From the NCBI RefSeq assembly GCF_000310205.1, contig NZ_AMXE01000005.1, forward strand, positions 1 to 64,000: 64,000 bases of DNA. The letters run 5' to 3'. This DNA comes from Thauera linaloolentis 47Lol = DSM 12138. GTDB lineage: Bacteria; Pseudomonadota; Gammaproteobacteria; Burkholderiales; Rhodocyclaceae. The notes beneath the pieces are model-generated. The model saw only the letters and a program-made list of their open reading frames with translations. It was not told the origin of the DNA and did not search any database. Shown piece by piece: positions 41,874-52,276 of the stretch. Within the stretch, counting starts at the first letter, position 1. Each line of letters begins with the position of its first letter. Position numbers and translations under genes: made by a program.

Positions 41874-42034
41874 CTTGCGTCGCCCGGGCTCAGGGCAGGC
41901 GGCTGCGGGTCGCGCAGCAGGCCGCAAATATACCACGGCCACCCGGCCCGCCATTTTCCCCGCCCGGCCCGAAGCCCCCGCGCCATCCGTCGCCAATCCT
42001 GCCTCCGGCCTCACGGCCATGCACCGGAGATTCC

Positions 42035-42619
42035 ATGAGAAAGCATCTGATCGCCCTTGCCGCGCTGGCATCGACCGCGCTGAGCGCCCTCGCCGCCAAT
42101 CCCGTGGTCGAGATCAAGACCAACCAGGGCGAGATCGTCGTCGAGGTCTTCGCCGACAAGGCGCCCAAGTCCGCCGAAAACTTCGTCCAGTACGTCAAGG
42201 ACGGCTACTACGACGGCACCATCTTTCATCGCGTCATCGACGGCTTCATGGTCCAGGGCGGCGGTTTCGACGCCGGCATGAAGCAGAAGAGCACCCGCGC
42301 CCCAATCGAGAACGAAGCAAAGAACGGCCTCAAGAACGAACGCGGCACGCTGGCCATGGCTCGCACCGCCGACCCGCACTCCGCCAGCGCCCAGTTCTTC
42401 ATCAACCTCGTGCCCAACACCTCCCTCGACTACCCCTCGCGCGATGGCTGGGGCTACGCCGTTTTCGGCAAGGTCGTGAAGGGCATGGAAGTGGTCGACA
42501 AGATCGCCAAGGTGCAGACGGCCAATCGCGGCTTCCACCAGAACGTGCCGGTCGAGGCCGTGGTCGTCGAGAGCGCGAGCGTGATCGAGCCCGCGGCAGC
42601 GAAGAAGCCGAGCAAGTAA
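42035..42619 (+). CDS. ppiA: Exported peptidyl-prolyl cis-trans isomerase (cyclophilin)
   Basis: A 194-residue cyclophilin with a signal peptide ([20 protein letters not shown], cleavage near residue 20), so it acts in the periplasm. Catalytic-core stretches are [32 protein letters not shown] and [11 protein letters not shown] ggaga site stands before the ATG at 42035. It is followed 46 bases later by a cytosolic paralogue. Confidence 0.94.
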   Translation: MRKHLIALAALASTALSALAANPVVEIKTNQGEIVVEVFADKAPKSAENFVQYVKDGYYDGTIFHRVIDGFMVQGGGFDAGMKQKSTRAPIENEAKNGLKNERGTLAMARTADPHSASAQFFINLVPNTSLDYPSRDGWGYAVFGKVVKGMEVVDKIAKVQTANRGFHQNVPVEAVVVESASVIEPAAAKKPSK

Positions 42620-42665
42620 GCCCTTCAAACCGCCCCCAAACGGCAAGCCCCCAGGAGAGCATCAC

Positions 42666-43163
42666 ATGGCAATCAAGCTGCACACCAATCACGGCGTCAT
42701 CACCATCGAACTCGATGCCGAGAAGGCACCGCAGACGGTCGCGAACTTTCTCGCCTACGTCGAATCGGGCCACTACGACAACACCATCTTCCACCGCGTC
42801 ATCGACGGCTTCATGATCCAGGGCGGCGGCTTCGAACCGGGCATGAACCAGAAGCCGACCGGCGAGCAGATCAAGAACGAAGCCGACAACGGCCTCAAGA
42901 ACGAACGCGGCACCATCGCCATGGCCCGCACCCAGGCACCGCATTCGGCCACCGCGCAGTTCTTCATCAACGTCGCCGACAACGATTTCCTGAACTTCCG
43001 CTCGCCCGACGCGCAAGGCTGGGGCTACTGCGTGTTCGGCAAGGTCAGCGAAGGTCTGGACGTGGTCGACGCCATCCGCAAGGTCAAGACCGGTTCGAGC
43101 GGCTTCCACCAGGACGTGCCCAAGGAAGATGTGCTCATCGAGCGCGCCGAAGTTGTCGCCTGA
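42666..43163 (+). CDS. ppiB: Cytosolic peptidyl-prolyl cis-trans isomerase (cyclophilin)
   Basis: A 165-residue cyclophilin without signal peptide. It shows the same core as its neighbour ([51 protein letters not shown]), so the pair is a tandem duplication or an old conserved pair with split compartments. A strong aggaga site precedes the ATG. Confidence 0.95.
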   Translation: MAIKLHTNHGVITIELDAEKAPQTVANFLAYVESGHYDNTIFHRVIDGFMIQGGGFEPGMNQKPTGEQIKNEADNGLKNERGTIAMARTQAPHSATAQFFINVADNDFLNFRSPDAQGWGYCVFGKVSEGLDVVDAIRKVKTGSSGFHQDVPKEDVLIERAEVVA

Positions 43164-43959
43164 GGCCTCCCCTTCCCCAGCAGACCGCTGCACGGCGCCG
43201 GAAACCGCCAATGCACGGCTTCCGGCGCTGTTCATTTCGGACCTGCATCTCTCCGAAGACGCACCCGACACTGCCGCGGCATTCATCGGCTTCATGCAGC
43301 ATCGCGCGCGCAAGGCCGCCAGCCTGTTCATCCTCGGCGACCTGTTCGAATACTGGGCCGGAGACGACGACCTCGATACCCCGTTCAACCGCCGCATGTG
43401 CGACGCAATCCGCGCCCTGGCCGACAACGGCACGGCGGTATTCTTCATGAACGGCAACCGCGATCTGCTGGCCGGCAGCGGCTTCGCCCGGGCCAGCGGC
43501 GCCGCGCTGCTGCCCGATCCCAGCATCATCCGCTTCGACGATGCGCCCGGCTCCCCGCAGGTACTGCTGAGTCACGGCGACGCGCTATGCACCGACGATA
43601 CCGCGTACCAGGCCTATCGCGCCCAGGTACGCGAGCCGGCATGGCAGCGCGGCTTCCTCGCCCAGCCCCTGGCCGCCCGCAGGGCCTTCATCGAAAGCCT
43701 TCGCCAGAAGAGCGAGGCCGCGAAGCGCGAAAAGGCCATGGAGATCATGGACGTCAACGCCGATGCGGTCGCCGGCCTGCTGCGCGCCTCCGCTGGCGCG
43801 GTGCTGGTGCATGGCCATACCCACCGCCCGGCACGCCACATCCACGTCATCGACGGCATGCAGCGCGTACGCTGGGTGCTCGCCGACTGGCACGGCGCAC
43901 CGCGCTGGCTCGCTTTCGACGGCCAGCGTTTCACCACCGACGCAGACATGCCGAACTGA
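43129..43959 (+). CDS. lpxH: UDP-2,3-diacylglucosamine diphosphatase LpxH
   Basis: A calcineurin-like metallophosphoesterase of lipid A synthesis that makes lipid X. Metal-site motifs are [46 protein letters not shown] and [11 protein letters not shown]. The start is uncertain. The ATG at 43129 lies inside ppiB and gives 276 residues with an untypical N-terminal extension of about 30. A TTG at 43153 is also possible, and homologues usually begin just before LFISDLHL. No good ribosome binding site was seen. Confidence 0.93.
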   Translation: MCSSSAPKLSPEASPSPADRCTAPETANARLPALFISDLHLSEDAPDTAAAFIGFMQHRARKAASLFILGDLFEYWAGDDDLDTPFNRRMCDAIRALADNGTAVFFMNGNRDLLAGSGFARASGAALLPDPSIIRFDDAPGSPQVLLSHGDALCTDDTAYQAYRAQVREPAWQRGFLAQPLAARRAFIESLRQKSEAAKREKAMEIMDVNADAVAGLLRASAGAVLVHGHTHRPARHIHVIDGMQRVRWVLADWHGAPRWLAFDGQRFTTDADMPN

Positions 43960-44004
43960 GCACGCCGGACCGATCCTACCGGACGCTTGCCCCCCCCGGA
44001 ACCG

Positions 44005-44032
44005 GAAAAGAAAACGGGGCTTTGCGCCCCGT
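44005..44032 (-). terminator. Terminator downstream of metZ
   Basis: acggggc (44014-44020) pairs with gccccgt (44026-44032) around loop tttgc. On the minus strand it is followed by ttttctttt. It lies about 30 bases after the metZ stop and faces lpxH. Confidence 0.75.
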
Positions 44033-44061
44033 ATCCTGCTCGACACGCCTGCCCGGCAGAC

Positions 44062-45246
44062 TCAGGCGCCCAGCCCCCGCGCGAGGTCCGTCTTCAGGTC
44101 CTCGACCGACTCCAGCCCCACCGCAACCCGTAGCAGCCCGTCGCCGATGCCGGCGGCCATGCGGGCTTCCGGCGTGATGCGGCCGTGCGTCGTCGTCGCC
44201 GGATGGGTGATCGTGGTCTTGGTGTCGCCCAGGTTGGCAGTGATCGAGATCAGGCGCGTCGAATCGACGACCTTCCACGCCTCGTCGCGCCCGCCCTTCA
44301 CATCGAAACTGACGATGGCCCCACCGGCTTTCTGCTGGCGCATCGCCAGTTCATGCTGGGGATGCGACGGCAGCCCGGGGTAATACACGCGCGCCACGCC
44401 CGGCTGGGCCTCGAGCCAGCGTGCCAGTTCCAGGGCCGCCGCCGACTGCGCCTCCATGCGGATGCGCAAGGTTTCCAGGCCCTTGAAAATGACCCAGGCG
44501 TTGAAAGGCGACAGTGTCGGCCCCGCGGTACGCAGGAATTTGAAGACCTCGTCGGTAACGGCCTTCCTGCCCGCCACCGCGCCGCCCAGCACGCGCCCCT
44601 GGCCATCCAGGTACTTGGTCGCCGAATGCACGACCACGTCGGCGCCGAGCGCCAGCGGCCGCTGCAGGGCCGGCGTGCAGAAGCAATTGTCCACCGCCAG
44701 CAGCGCGCCGGCCTCATGGGCGATCGCCGCCACGCCCGCGATATCGACCACCTCGGTCAGCGGATTGGAAGGCGTCTCGACGAAGAACAGCCGCGTACGC
44801 GGCCGGACCGCCTTGCGATAGGCGCCGAGGTCGGTGGCCGGCACGAAACTGGTCTCGATGCCGAACTTCGACAAGATGCCGCCGAACAACTGCTGGGTCG
44901 CGCCGAACAAGCCGTTGGACGCCACCACATGGTCGCCCGCCTGCAGCGTCGCCATCGCCAGCGAAAGGATCGCCGACATGCCCGACGCCGTCGCCACGCA
45001 GGCCTCGGCGCCTTCGAGCGCAGCAAGCCGCGTCTGCATGGCGGTGACCGTCGGGTTGGAGAAGCGGGCATAGACATTGCCCTCTTCTTCGCCCGAGAAG
45101 CGTGCGGCAGCCTGTGCCGCGTTGTCGAACACGAAGCTGGAAGTGAGGTACATCGCCTCGCCATGCTCGCCGAACTGGCTGCGCTCGATGCCGGAGCGGA
45201 TCGCCAGGGTGTCGGGATGGAGGGGTGGGTCTTCGGGGAGGTTCAT
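44062..45246 (-). CDS. metZ: O-succinylhomoserine sulfhydrylase
   Basis: A 394-residue PLP enzyme of the Cys/Met metabolism family. The PLP lysine is in HSATKYLDGQGRVLGG, and other marks are YARFSNPTV, EGAEACVATASGMSAI and FVETPSNPLTEVVDI. It makes homocysteine directly from O-succinylhomoserine and sulfide. The family is hard to subdivide by sequence alone (MetB, MetC, MetZ look alike); position immediately after purF, as in Pseudomonas, supports MetZ. Confidence 0.9.
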   Translation of the reverse strand: MNLPEDPPLHPDTLAIRSGIERSQFGEHGEAMYLTSSFVFDNAAQAAARFSGEEEGNVYARFSNPTVTAMQTRLAALEGAEACVATASGMSAILSLAMATLQAGDHVVASNGLFGATQQLFGGILSKFGIETSFVPATDLGAYRKAVRPRTRLFFVETPSNPLTEVVDIAGVAAIAHEAGALLAVDNCFCTPALQRPLALGADVVVHSATKYLDGQGRVLGGAVAGRKAVTDEVFKFLRTAGPTLSPFNAWVIFKGLETLRIRMEAQSAAALELARWLEAQPGVARVYYPGLPSHPQHELAMRQQKAGGAIVSFDVKGGRDEAWKVVDSTRLISITANLGDTKTTITHPATTTHGRITPEARMAAGIGDGLLRVAVGLESVEDLKTDLARGLGA

Positions 45247-45290
45247 GGCGGTCGGGGGGAATGTGGGCAGGCGAGGGTCCGGTTGTCGGT

Positions 45291-46826
45291 TCAGTTGTCC
45301 GATCCCGAAGCGAGATTGAGATCGAGCTGGCCGCCGTCATCGTCGTGGAGATCGCCCTTGGACGGCGTGATCTGCCCACGCCGATTCTCGACGCCGTTCA
45401 GGTACTCAGCGGTGATGTCGCCGGTCACGTAGCAGCCGTCGAAGCAGGACGTCTCGAAGAAGCTGATCGCGGGGTTCAGCGCACGCACCGAGGCCTTGAG
45501 GTCGTCGAGATCCTGGTAGATCAGGCCATCGGCGCCGATCTCGCGACAGATTTCGTCTTCGCTGCGGCCAGAGGCGATCAGTTCGCCGCGTGTCGGCATG
45601 TCGATGCCGTATACGTTGGCATAGCGTACCGGAGGCGCGGCCGAGGCCAGGTACACTTTCGAGGCGCCGGCCTCCCTTGCCATGTTGACGATTTCCTTGC
45701 TCGTCGTGCCACGCACGATGGAGTCGTCGACCAGCAGCACACTCTTGCCCTTGAACTCCTGGTGGATGGTGTTCAGCTTCTGGCGCACCGATTTCTTGCG
45801 CGTGGCCTGCCCCGGCATGATGAAGGTACGGCCGATGTAGCGGTTCTTGACGAAGCCTTCGCGGAACGGCAGGCCGAGGCGCTCGGCCATCTGCAGCGCC
45901 GACGGCCGGCTGGAATCGGGAACCGGGATCACCACGTCGATATGCACATTCGCCATCGTGCGCTTCATCTTGTCGGCGAGGCATTCGCCCATCCTCATGC
46001 GCGATTCGTACACCGACACGCCATCGATGATCGAATCGGGCCGCGCCAGATACACGAACTCGAACATGCAGGGCGCCTGCACGGTCTTGCTCGCGCACTG
46101 GCGGCTGTGGAAATGCCCCTGGGTATCGATCAGCACCGCCTCGCCCGGCGCGATGTCGCGCAGCAGCTTGAAACCCAGCACGTCGAGCGCGACCGACTCG
46201 GAAGCCACCAGCCATTCGGTACCGGCCTCGGTATCGTTGCGGCCGATGACCAGCGGGCGGATGCCGTACGGATCGCGGAAGGCAAGCAGGCCATAGCCGG
46301 CGATCATCACCACCACCCCATAGGCACCGCGGCAGCGGCGATGCACCCCCGCGACCGCGCGGAACACGGCGTCCTCGTCGAGCTTCAGGCCGTTACAGGC
46401 CGCCTGAAGCTCGTGCGCCAGCACGTTCAGCAGCACCTCGGAATCGCTGCTGGTATTGATGTGGCGCAGGTCGGACAGGAATATCTCGCGCTTGAGCGCG
46501 TCGGAATTCGTCAGGTTGCCGTTGTGCGCCAGCAGCAGGCCGAAAGGCGAATTGACGTAGAAAGGCTGCGCCTCGGCGGCGTTGTAGGCCGAACCGGCAG
46601 TGGGATAGCGGACATGGCCGATACCCCAGTTGCCTTCGAGGTTGCGCATATTGCGCGTGCGGAACACGTCGCGCACCAGACCCGAGCCCTTGTGCATGTG
46701 AAAGCGCCCGCCTTCGGAAGTGGCGATGCCTGCCGCATCCTGGCCGCGGTGCTGCAACACCTGGAGCCCGTCATACAGCAACTGGTTGACCGGAGAGGTT
46801 GCAACGACCCCGAGAATTCCGCACAT
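45291..46826 (-). CDS. purF: Amidophosphoribosyltransferase
   Basis: A 511-residue enzyme that performs the first step of purine synthesis. The glutaminase domain begins MCGILGVVATSP, so the nucleophile is C2 after Met removal and no propeptide is present. The PRPP-binding motif is VLLVDDSIVRGTTS. The start at 46826 is fixed by the Cys; the open frame upstream to 47150 is a shadow of cvpA. cvpA precedes it by 11 bases. Confidence 0.97.
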   Translation of the reverse strand: MCGILGVVATSPVNQLLYDGLQVLQHRGQDAAGIATSEGGRFHMHKGSGLVRDVFRTRNMRNLEGNWGIGHVRYPTAGSAYNAAEAQPFYVNSPFGLLLAHNGNLTNSDALKREIFLSDLRHINTSSDSEVLLNVLAHELQAACNGLKLDEDAVFRAVAGVHRRCRGAYGVVVMIAGYGLLAFRDPYGIRPLVIGRNDTEAGTEWLVASESVALDVLGFKLLRDIAPGEAVLIDTQGHFHSRQCASKTVQAPCMFEFVYLARPDSIIDGVSVYESRMRMGECLADKMKRTMANVHIDVVIPVPDSSRPSALQMAERLGLPFREGFVKNRYIGRTFIMPGQATRKKSVRQKLNTIHQEFKGKSVLLVDDSIVRGTTSKEIVNMAREAGASKVYLASAAPPVRYANVYGIDMPTRGELIASGRSEDEICREIGADGLIYQDLDDLKASVRALNPAISFFETSCFDGCYVTGDITAEYLNGVENRRGQITPSKGDLHDDDGGQLDLNLASGSDN

Positions 46827-46837
46827 GGAGATTTCGC

Positions 46838-47329
46838 CTATCTGAATCGAATCTTGTCGGCCACCACATCGGGCAGCCAGGGTTTGGCGGCAATGACCGC
46901 CGTTTCCAATGGTGGCGAGAACAGCGCCTGCGTCCACCAGGGTTCGCGAGACAGACCGGCGAGGCCGCCGATCAGTACGACCACGAGCGCCACCAGCATG
47001 CCCCGCGCAATGCCGAACAACGCACCGAAGAAGCGGTCGGCGGCGCCCAAGCCCGCGGCACGCAGCAGCTGGCGCAACAGGTAGCGGACCAGGGCCACGA
47101 GGATCAACACCCCGACGACCACGAGCGCGCCGCCCGCCACCTGCCGCCACAAGGGTTCGGCGATGAGTCCGGTGAACACCTGCGCCGCCTGTTCGTTATA
47201 GCGCCAGGCCGCGAGAAGCGCGACCACCCACGCGAGCACCGCCATGACTTCGCTGACCAGCCCCCGCCACATGCCGACCGCAGCGGACAAACCCAGAATG
47301 CCGAGGAAGACGTAGTCGAAGGCCGTCAT
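46838..47329 (-). CDS. cvpA: CvpA-family membrane protein
   Basis: A 163-residue inner-membrane protein with four hydrophobic segments. MTAFDYVFLGILGLSAAVGM and WRGLVSEVMAVLAWVVAL are the CvpA signature. CvpA is named for its need in colicin V production and is nearly always next to purF; its exact role is unclear. Confidence 0.94.
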   Translation of the reverse strand: MTAFDYVFLGILGLSAAVGMWRGLVSEVMAVLAWVVALLAAWRYNEQAAQVFTGLIAEPLWRQVAGGALVVVGVLILVALVRYLLRQLLRAAGLGAADRFFGALFGIARGMLVALVVVLIGGLAGLSREPWWTQALFSPPLETAVIAAKPWLPDVVADKIRFR

Positions 47330-47338
47330 TCTGGGCGG

Positions 47339-48007
47339 TCAGCGCGGCGTGATCACAGTGCTGAAGCCGAGCGCCCTCAGCTGTGCCGCGGCCTTGTCAG
47401 CCGCGGCCCGGCCGGTGACGGGACCGACGCGCACACGCGTGACGTTGCCGGCCTTTTCGGTATAGGCGGAGAAGCCCTGCTTCTTGAGATCGGCCGCAAT
47501 GCGCCCGGCCTTGGCGGCATCGGCAAATGCGCCTATCTGCAGCACGAAGGCTTCGCCTTTCGGCACTTCCCTGCCCTCGATGGCTGCGCGCGCGCGCGCG
47601 GCCTCGGCGTCTTCGGTCGCGGGCTTCGCCACCGGGCTTCTTGTGGCGTCGGGCTTCGGGGCTTCGGGTCGGGACGCCGCGCCGCTTGCTTCGGTACGCG
47701 TCTCGGGCCTTGCCGGAATCGCCGGCGCAACGGCAGCGGGCGGTGGCTCGGCGGCTGGCGGCGCAGAAGGCGGCTGCTCCTCTGGGCCGGGGGCGACGGG
47801 CGCGGCGGCGGCCGGCTCGCCGGAACGCGCCTGCCCGGCATCCGTATCGCGATCGGGGATCGTGATCTGGATATCGGCGTTGCTCGGGTGCGGCTCCTGC
47901 TCCATCATCATCGGCAAAACGATCGCGGCCAGCAGCGCAAGCGCGATCGCGCCGACCAACCGACGTCGGGCGCGTTTCTTGATCTCGAGGTTTTCTGCGT
48001 CGCTCAC
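47339..48007 (-). CDS. SPOR-domain cell-division protein (DedD-like)
   Basis: A 222-residue protein. A short cytoplasmic basic tail (KKRARRR) leads to one membrane helix (about 17-34), a long Pro/Ala/Glu periplasmic linker (about 55-140) and a C-terminal SPOR domain (about 148-222: GEAFVLQIGAFADAAKAGRI ... VRVGPVTGRAAAD). SPOR domains bind denuded septal peptidoglycan. Position between folC and cvpA is that of dedD in gammaproteobacteria. Confidence 0.9.
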   Translation of the reverse strand: MSDAENLEIKKRARRRLVGAIALALLAAIVLPMMMEQEPHPSNADIQITIPDRDTDAGQARSGEPAAAAPVAPGPEEQPPSAPPAAEPPPAAVAPAIPARPETRTEASGAASRPEAPKPDATRSPVAKPATEDAEAARARAAIEGREVPKGEAFVLQIGAFADAAKAGRIAADLKKQGFSAYTEKAGNVTRVRVGPVTGRAAADKAAAQLRALGFSTVITPR

Positions 48008-48019
48008 GAAAAGATCTCG

Positions 48020-49327
48020 TCAGTGCCGGGCCGCTTTCACTGCGTCGAGCACTTCGGCCACGGTGAGGAAAGATCCGAAGGCTACGATTCTATCACCCTC
48101 GCCGGCCTCTTGCTGCGCCGCAGCATAAGCGTGTTTGGGAGATGGGAAACATCGGATATCGGTGTCGACACCCGCCGTACGCAGGCGCAGCGCCAGTTCT
48201 TCCGCCTTCAGTCCGCGCGGGCCGGGCAGATCGGCGAGCAGCCAGTGGTCCACCCTCGCCTTCATCAGGGCGACGACGCCCTCGGCATCCTTGTCGCCGA
48301 GCATGCCGAACACCGCCCAGGTTTCCGGATAGAAGCCCATGCTGCCAAGGTTTTCGGCCAGCACGCCAGCCGCCTGCGGATTATGCGCGACATCGAGCAC
48401 GACGGCCGGACGCCCGGGCAGGACCTGGAAGCGGCCCGGCACATCGACCAGCATCAGCCCCTGGCGGATCGCCTGCATCGATACCGGGATGCGGCTCTTC
48501 AAGGCATCGAGCACGGTCATCACCGCCGCGGCGTTGAGCAACTGGTTGGCGCCGCGCAAGGCCGGATAGGCCAGCCCGCCACGCTTTGCCAGTACCCCCT
48601 GGGCGGGCGGCGCCTGGTAGCGCCAGTAGCCCCATTGCTGGCGGTCACCGCCGAAACCGAAATCCCGGCCGCTGACCCATAACTGCGCACCGATGGAATC
48701 GGCATGGGCGAGCAGCGTCGCCGGCGGCTGCGGATCACCGCAAACGGCCGGACGGCCGGCGCGGAAGATACCGGCCTTCTCGAAGCCGATCGCATCCCGG
48801 CTGTCGCCGAGATAATCCATGTGATCAAGCGCCACGCTGGTCACCAGGGCGCAGTCGGCATCGAACACGTTCACCGCATCCAGGCGGCCGCCGAGGCCAA
48901 CCTCGAGGATGATGACGTCCGGCCCATGCTTGCGGAACGCTGACCAAGCGGCCAGCGTGCCATGCTCGAAATAGGTCAGCGGCGTGCTGCCCCGCGCGGC
49001 CTCGACGACCTGGAAGGCCTCGACCAGCGCCTCGTCCGAGGCTTCCTTACCATCGAGGCGGACACGTTCGTTGTAGCGCAGCAGATGCGGCGAGGTATAG
49101 CAGCCGACGCGATAGCCTTCAGCGAGCAGGATGGCTTCGAGCATCGCGCAGCACGAACCCTTGCCGTTGGTGCCGCCGACCGTGATCACCACGGCGTCGG
49201 GGTCGGGCCCGAGCGCGGCACGCACGGCGGCGACCCGCTCGAGCCCGAGCTGAATGCTTTGCGCATGGCGCTGTTCGAGCAACTGCAGCCAGCCATCGAG
49301 CGTGCGCGGCAAGGCGGAGGCCTCCAT
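48020..49327 (-). CDS. folC: Folylpolyglutamate / dihydrofolate synthase
   Basis: A 435-residue Mur-ligase-like ATPase that adds glutamate to dihydropteroate and to folates. The P-loop is VTVGGTNGKGSCCAML, with SPHLLRYNERVRLDG and FEVGLGGRLDAVNVF-type stretches (EVGLGGRLDAVNVF) following. The start shares one base with the accD stop (TGATG). Confidence 0.96.
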   Translation of the reverse strand: MEASALPRTLDGWLQLLEQRHAQSIQLGLERVAAVRAALGPDPDAVVITVGGTNGKGSCCAMLEAILLAEGYRVGCYTSPHLLRYNERVRLDGKEASDEALVEAFQVVEAARGSTPLTYFEHGTLAAWSAFRKHGPDVIILEVGLGGRLDAVNVFDADCALVTSVALDHMDYLGDSRDAIGFEKAGIFRAGRPAVCGDPQPPATLLAHADSIGAQLWVSGRDFGFGGDRQQWGYWRYQAPPAQGVLAKRGGLAYPALRGANQLLNAAAVMTVLDALKSRIPVSMQAIRQGLMLVDVPGRFQVLPGRPAVVLDVAHNPQAAGVLAENLGSMGFYPETWAVFGMLGDKDAEGVVALMKARVDHWLLADLPGPRGLKAEELALRLRTAGVDTDIRCFPSPKHAYAAAQQEAGEGDRIVAFGSFLTVAEVLDAVKAARH

Positions 49328-50205
49328 CAGGCGGCGGACGCTGCGGGCTGGCGCAGCAGCAGGCCGAGCAGGCGTGCCAGTTCGTGGCGCATTTCGCGAC
49401 GGTCGACGATCACGTCGATGGCGCCCTTTTCGAGCAGGAATTCGGCACGCTGGAAGCCTTCCGGCAGTTTTTCACGCACCGTCTGCTCGATCACGCGCGG
49501 GCCGGCAAAGCCGATCAGCGCCCCCGGCTCGGCGACGACGATGTCTCCCATGAAAGCGAAGCTCGCCGACACCCCCCCCATCGTGGGATCGGTCAGCACG
49601 GTGACGAAGGGCAGGCGCCGTTCGGCCAGACGCGTGATCGCCGCCGTGGTCTTGGCCATCTGCATCAGCGAGAACAGGCCTTCCTGCATGCGTGCGCCGC
49701 CCGAGGCGGTGACACAGATGAAAGGCACACGCTGTTCATAGGCAGCTCTGGCGCCACGCACAAAGCGCTCGCCGACGACCGAACCCATCGAGCCTCCCAG
49801 GAACTCGAATTCGAAGCAGGCCACGACGACGGGCACGCTCAGGATCGCGCCCTGCATCACGACCATGGCATCGGCTTCGCCGGTATCCGAGGTCGCGGCC
49901 GACAGGCGCTCAGGGTATTTGCGCGAGTCCTTGAACTTCAGCGCATCGACCGGCACCACTTCGGCGCCGATCTCGAAACGCCCCTCGGCATCGAGCAGCA
50001 TGTCGAGCCGCTGCCGGGCGCGAAGGCGGTGATGATGTCCACACTTGGGGCAGACGCCCTGATTGCTGTCGAGGTCCGAGCGGTAGAGCACGGCCTCGCA
50101 TGCACCGCACTTGCTCCAGAGCCCTTCCGGGATGGACGATCTTCCGCGGCTCGAACCGTCGCTGCGCTTGATCTTCGGCGGCAGCAGTTTCTGCAACCAA
50201 CTCAT
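49327..50205 (-). CDS. accD: Acetyl-CoA carboxylase carboxyltransferase subunit beta
   Basis: A 292-residue subunit that works with AccA to make malonyl-CoA. An N-terminal zinc ribbon ([11 protein letters not shown] ... [11 protein letters not shown]) is followed by the crotonase-like core ([39 protein letters not shown]). The start overlaps the trpA stop (ATGA), and the aggag ribosome binding site lies inside trpA. An 8-base G tract encodes MGGV at 49572-49579. Confidence 0.97.
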   Translation of the reverse strand: MSWLQKLLPPKIKRSDGSSRGRSSIPEGLWSKCGACEAVLYRSDLDSNQGVCPKCGHHHRLRARQRLDMLLDAEGRFEIGAEVVPVDALKFKDSRKYPERLSAATSDTGEADAMVVMQGAILSVPVVVACFEFEFLGGSMGSVVGERFVRGARAAYEQRVPFICVTASGGARMQEGLFSLMQMAKTTAAITRLAERRLPFVTVLTDPTMGGVSASFAFMGDIVVAEPGALIGFAGPRVIEQTVREKLPEGFQRAEFLLEKGAIDVIVDRREMRHELARLLGLLLRQPAASAA

Positions 50206-51026
50206 GACTTCACTCCTGTTGCCGGCTCGATGGCATCGAGCGCCTCGCGGATGCCGCGCATGAAGGCGGTGACGCGTGCCGCGGCTTCGTCGCGCGGACT
50301 CTGCTCGATCTCCTCGATGACCCGGCTGCCAATGACGACCGCGTCGGCCACGGCGCCGATGCGCCGGGCGCTTTCCGCGTCGCGGATGCCGAAACCCACG
50401 CCGACGGGCATGCCGACCGCGGCGCGGATGCGGGGAATGCGGCGCGCCACCTCATTGATGTCGAGTTTGCCGCTGCCGGTCACCCCCTTCAGCGAAACAT
50501 AGTAGATATAGCCGCTGCCCGCCGCCGCCACATCGGCAAAGCGCTGCTCGGTCGAAGTCGGCGCCAGCAGGAAGATCGGATCCAGCCCGGCCGCCTTGGC
50601 CGCGCGGGCGAAGCTCACGCATTCTTCCGGCGGATAATCGACCACCAGCACACCATCCACGCCCGCCGCGCGCGCCTCGGCGACGAAAGCATCGGTGCCC
50701 ATCGCTTCGATGGGATTGGCGTACCCCATCAGCACCACCGGGGTGTCATCGTCCTCGGCGCGAAAGCTACGGACGATGCCGAGCAGCTTGCGCAGGCTCA
50801 TGCCCTGCGCCAGGGCGCACTCGGACGCGCGCTGGATGGTGGGGCCGTCGGCCATCGGGTCGGAGAACGGCACCCCGAGCTCGATGACGTCGGCACCCCC
50901 TTCGACCAGGGCATGCATCAGCGGCAGAGTCAGCGCGGGTTCGGGAAAACCGGCGGTGATGAAGGGAATCAACGCCTTGCGGCCATCGGCTTGCAGGCGC
51001 TGGAAAACGGTCTGGATTCTTGACAT
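50202..51026 (-). CDS. trpA: Tryptophan synthase alpha chain
   Basis: A 274-residue TIM-barrel enzyme that releases indole from indole-3-glycerol phosphate. The catalytic Glu and Asp are in [19 protein letters not shown]. Other marks are [12 protein letters not shown] and [15 protein letters not shown]. The start at 51026 is 41 bases after trpB. Confidence 0.97.
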   Translation of the reverse strand: MSRIQTVFQRLQADGRKALIPFITAGFPEPALTLPLMHALVEGGADVIELGVPFSDPMADGPTIQRASECALAQGMSLRKLLGIVRSFRAEDDDTPVVLMGYANPIEAMGTDAFVAEARAAGVDGVLVVDYPPEECVSFARAAKAAGLDPIFLLAPTSTEQRFADVAAAGSGYIYYVSLKGVTGSGKLDINEVARRIPRIRAAVGMPVGVGFGIRDAESARRIGAVADAVVIGSRVIEEIEQSPRDEAAARVTAFMRGIREALDAIEPATGVKS

Positions 51027-51067
51027 GTCTCGATCACACGGCGGGCCGCAAAGCGGCCCGGGCAGGT

Positions 51068-52276
51068 TCAGAACTGGATGCCGGAGCGCTCGGCGACGGT
51101 ATGCATGTCCTTGTCGCCACGCCCCGAGAGATTGACCAGCAGGATCTTGTCGCGGGGCAGCGTCGGCGCCAGCCTGGCCGCATGGGCCAGGGCATGCGAG
51201 GACTCGAGCGCAGGAATGATGCCTTCGTAGCGGCACAGATCGTGGAAGGCCTGCAGCGCCTCGGCATCGGTCGCGGCAACGTACTCGGCACGCTTCGAGT
51301 CCTTGAGCCAGGCATGCTCGGGGCCTACGCCGGGATAATCCAGGCCGGCGGAAATGGAGTGGGTTTCGACGATCTGCCCGTCCTCGTCCTGCATCAGGTA
51401 AGTACGATTGCCGTGCAGTACGCCGGGTCGTGCATTGGCAGTCAGCGGCGCGGCATGGCGGCCGGTGTCCAATCCCTCGCCTGCGGCTTCGACGCCGATC
51501 AGACGCACGTCCTCGGTGTCGAGATAGGGATGGAAGATGCCCATCGCATTGGAGCCGCCGCCGACGCAGGCGATCACGTAGTCAGGCTGGCGTCCGGTGA
51601 GCTCCGGCATCTGCACCAGACATTCCCGCCCGATCACCGTCTGGAAGTCGCGCACCAGCAGCGGGTAGGGGTGCGGGCCGGCCACGGTGCCGATGATGTA
51701 GAAGGTGTCGGCGACGTTGGTGACCCAGTCGCGCATCGCCTCGTTCATCGCATCCTTGAGCGTCTTCGAGCCCGAGTCCACCGGCACCACCGTGGCGCCG
51801 AGCAGTTTCATGCGATAGACGTTGGCAGCCTGGCGCTTGACGTCCTCGACTCCCATGTAGATGACGCATTCCATGCCATAGCGCGCGGCGACGGTCGCGG
51901 TCGCGACCCCGTGCTGGCCTGCGCCGGTCTCGGCGATGACGCGCGGCTTGCCCATGCGGCGGGCGAGCAGCGCCTGGCCGATGCAGTTATTGACCTTGTG
52001 TGCGCCGGTGTGGTTGAGATCTTCGCGCTTCAGGTAGATCTGCGCGCCACCGAGGGTTTCCGACCAGCGCCTGGCATGGTAGATCGGACTCGGGCGGCCG
52101 ACGTAATGCTTGAGTTCGTATTCGAACTCGGCCATGAATGCGGGATCGGCCTGGCACGCCGCATAGGCTTCGCGCAGCTCGGCCAGGGCCGGCATCAGGG
52201 TTTCGGCAACGAATACGCCGCCATAGGGGCCGAAATGCCCGCCTGCATCGGGAAACTGGTAAGGCATGTCAGCCAT
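51068..52276 (-). CDS. trpB: Tryptophan synthase beta chain
   Basis: About 402 residues; a PLP enzyme that joins indole and serine. The PLP lysine is in [17 protein letters not shown]; the phosphate-binding loop is [12 protein letters not shown]. The start at 52276 ([20 protein letters not shown]) overlaps trpF by 8 bases; a second in-frame ATG at 52267 is equally possible. Longer frames to 52360 lie in trpF. Confidence 0.97.
   Translation of the reverse strand: MADMPYQFPDAGGHFGPYGGVFVAETLMPALAELREAYAACQADPAFMAEFEYELKHYVGRPSPIYHARRWSETLGGAQIYLKREDLNHTGAHKVNNCIGQALLARRMGKPRVIAETGAGQHGVATATVAARYGMECVIYMGVEDVKRQAANVYRMKLLGATVVPVDSGSKTLKDAMNEAMRDWVTNVADTFYIIGTVAGPHPYPLLVRDFQTVIGRECLVQMPELTGRQPDYVIACVGGGSNAMGIFHPYLDTEDVRLIGVEAAGEGLDTGRHAAPLTANARPGVLHGNRTYLMQDEDGQIVETHSISAGLDYPGVGPEHAWLKDSKRAEYVAATDAEALQAFHDLCRYEGIIPALESSHALAHAARLAPTLPRDKILLVNLSGRGDKDMHTVAERSGIQF

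Noticed and set aside
47586-47602. gcgcgcgc dinucleotide run in the SPOR-protein gene
   Set aside because: It codes for ordinary Ala/Arg residues in a low-complexity linker; too short and GC-biased to call a variable repeat.
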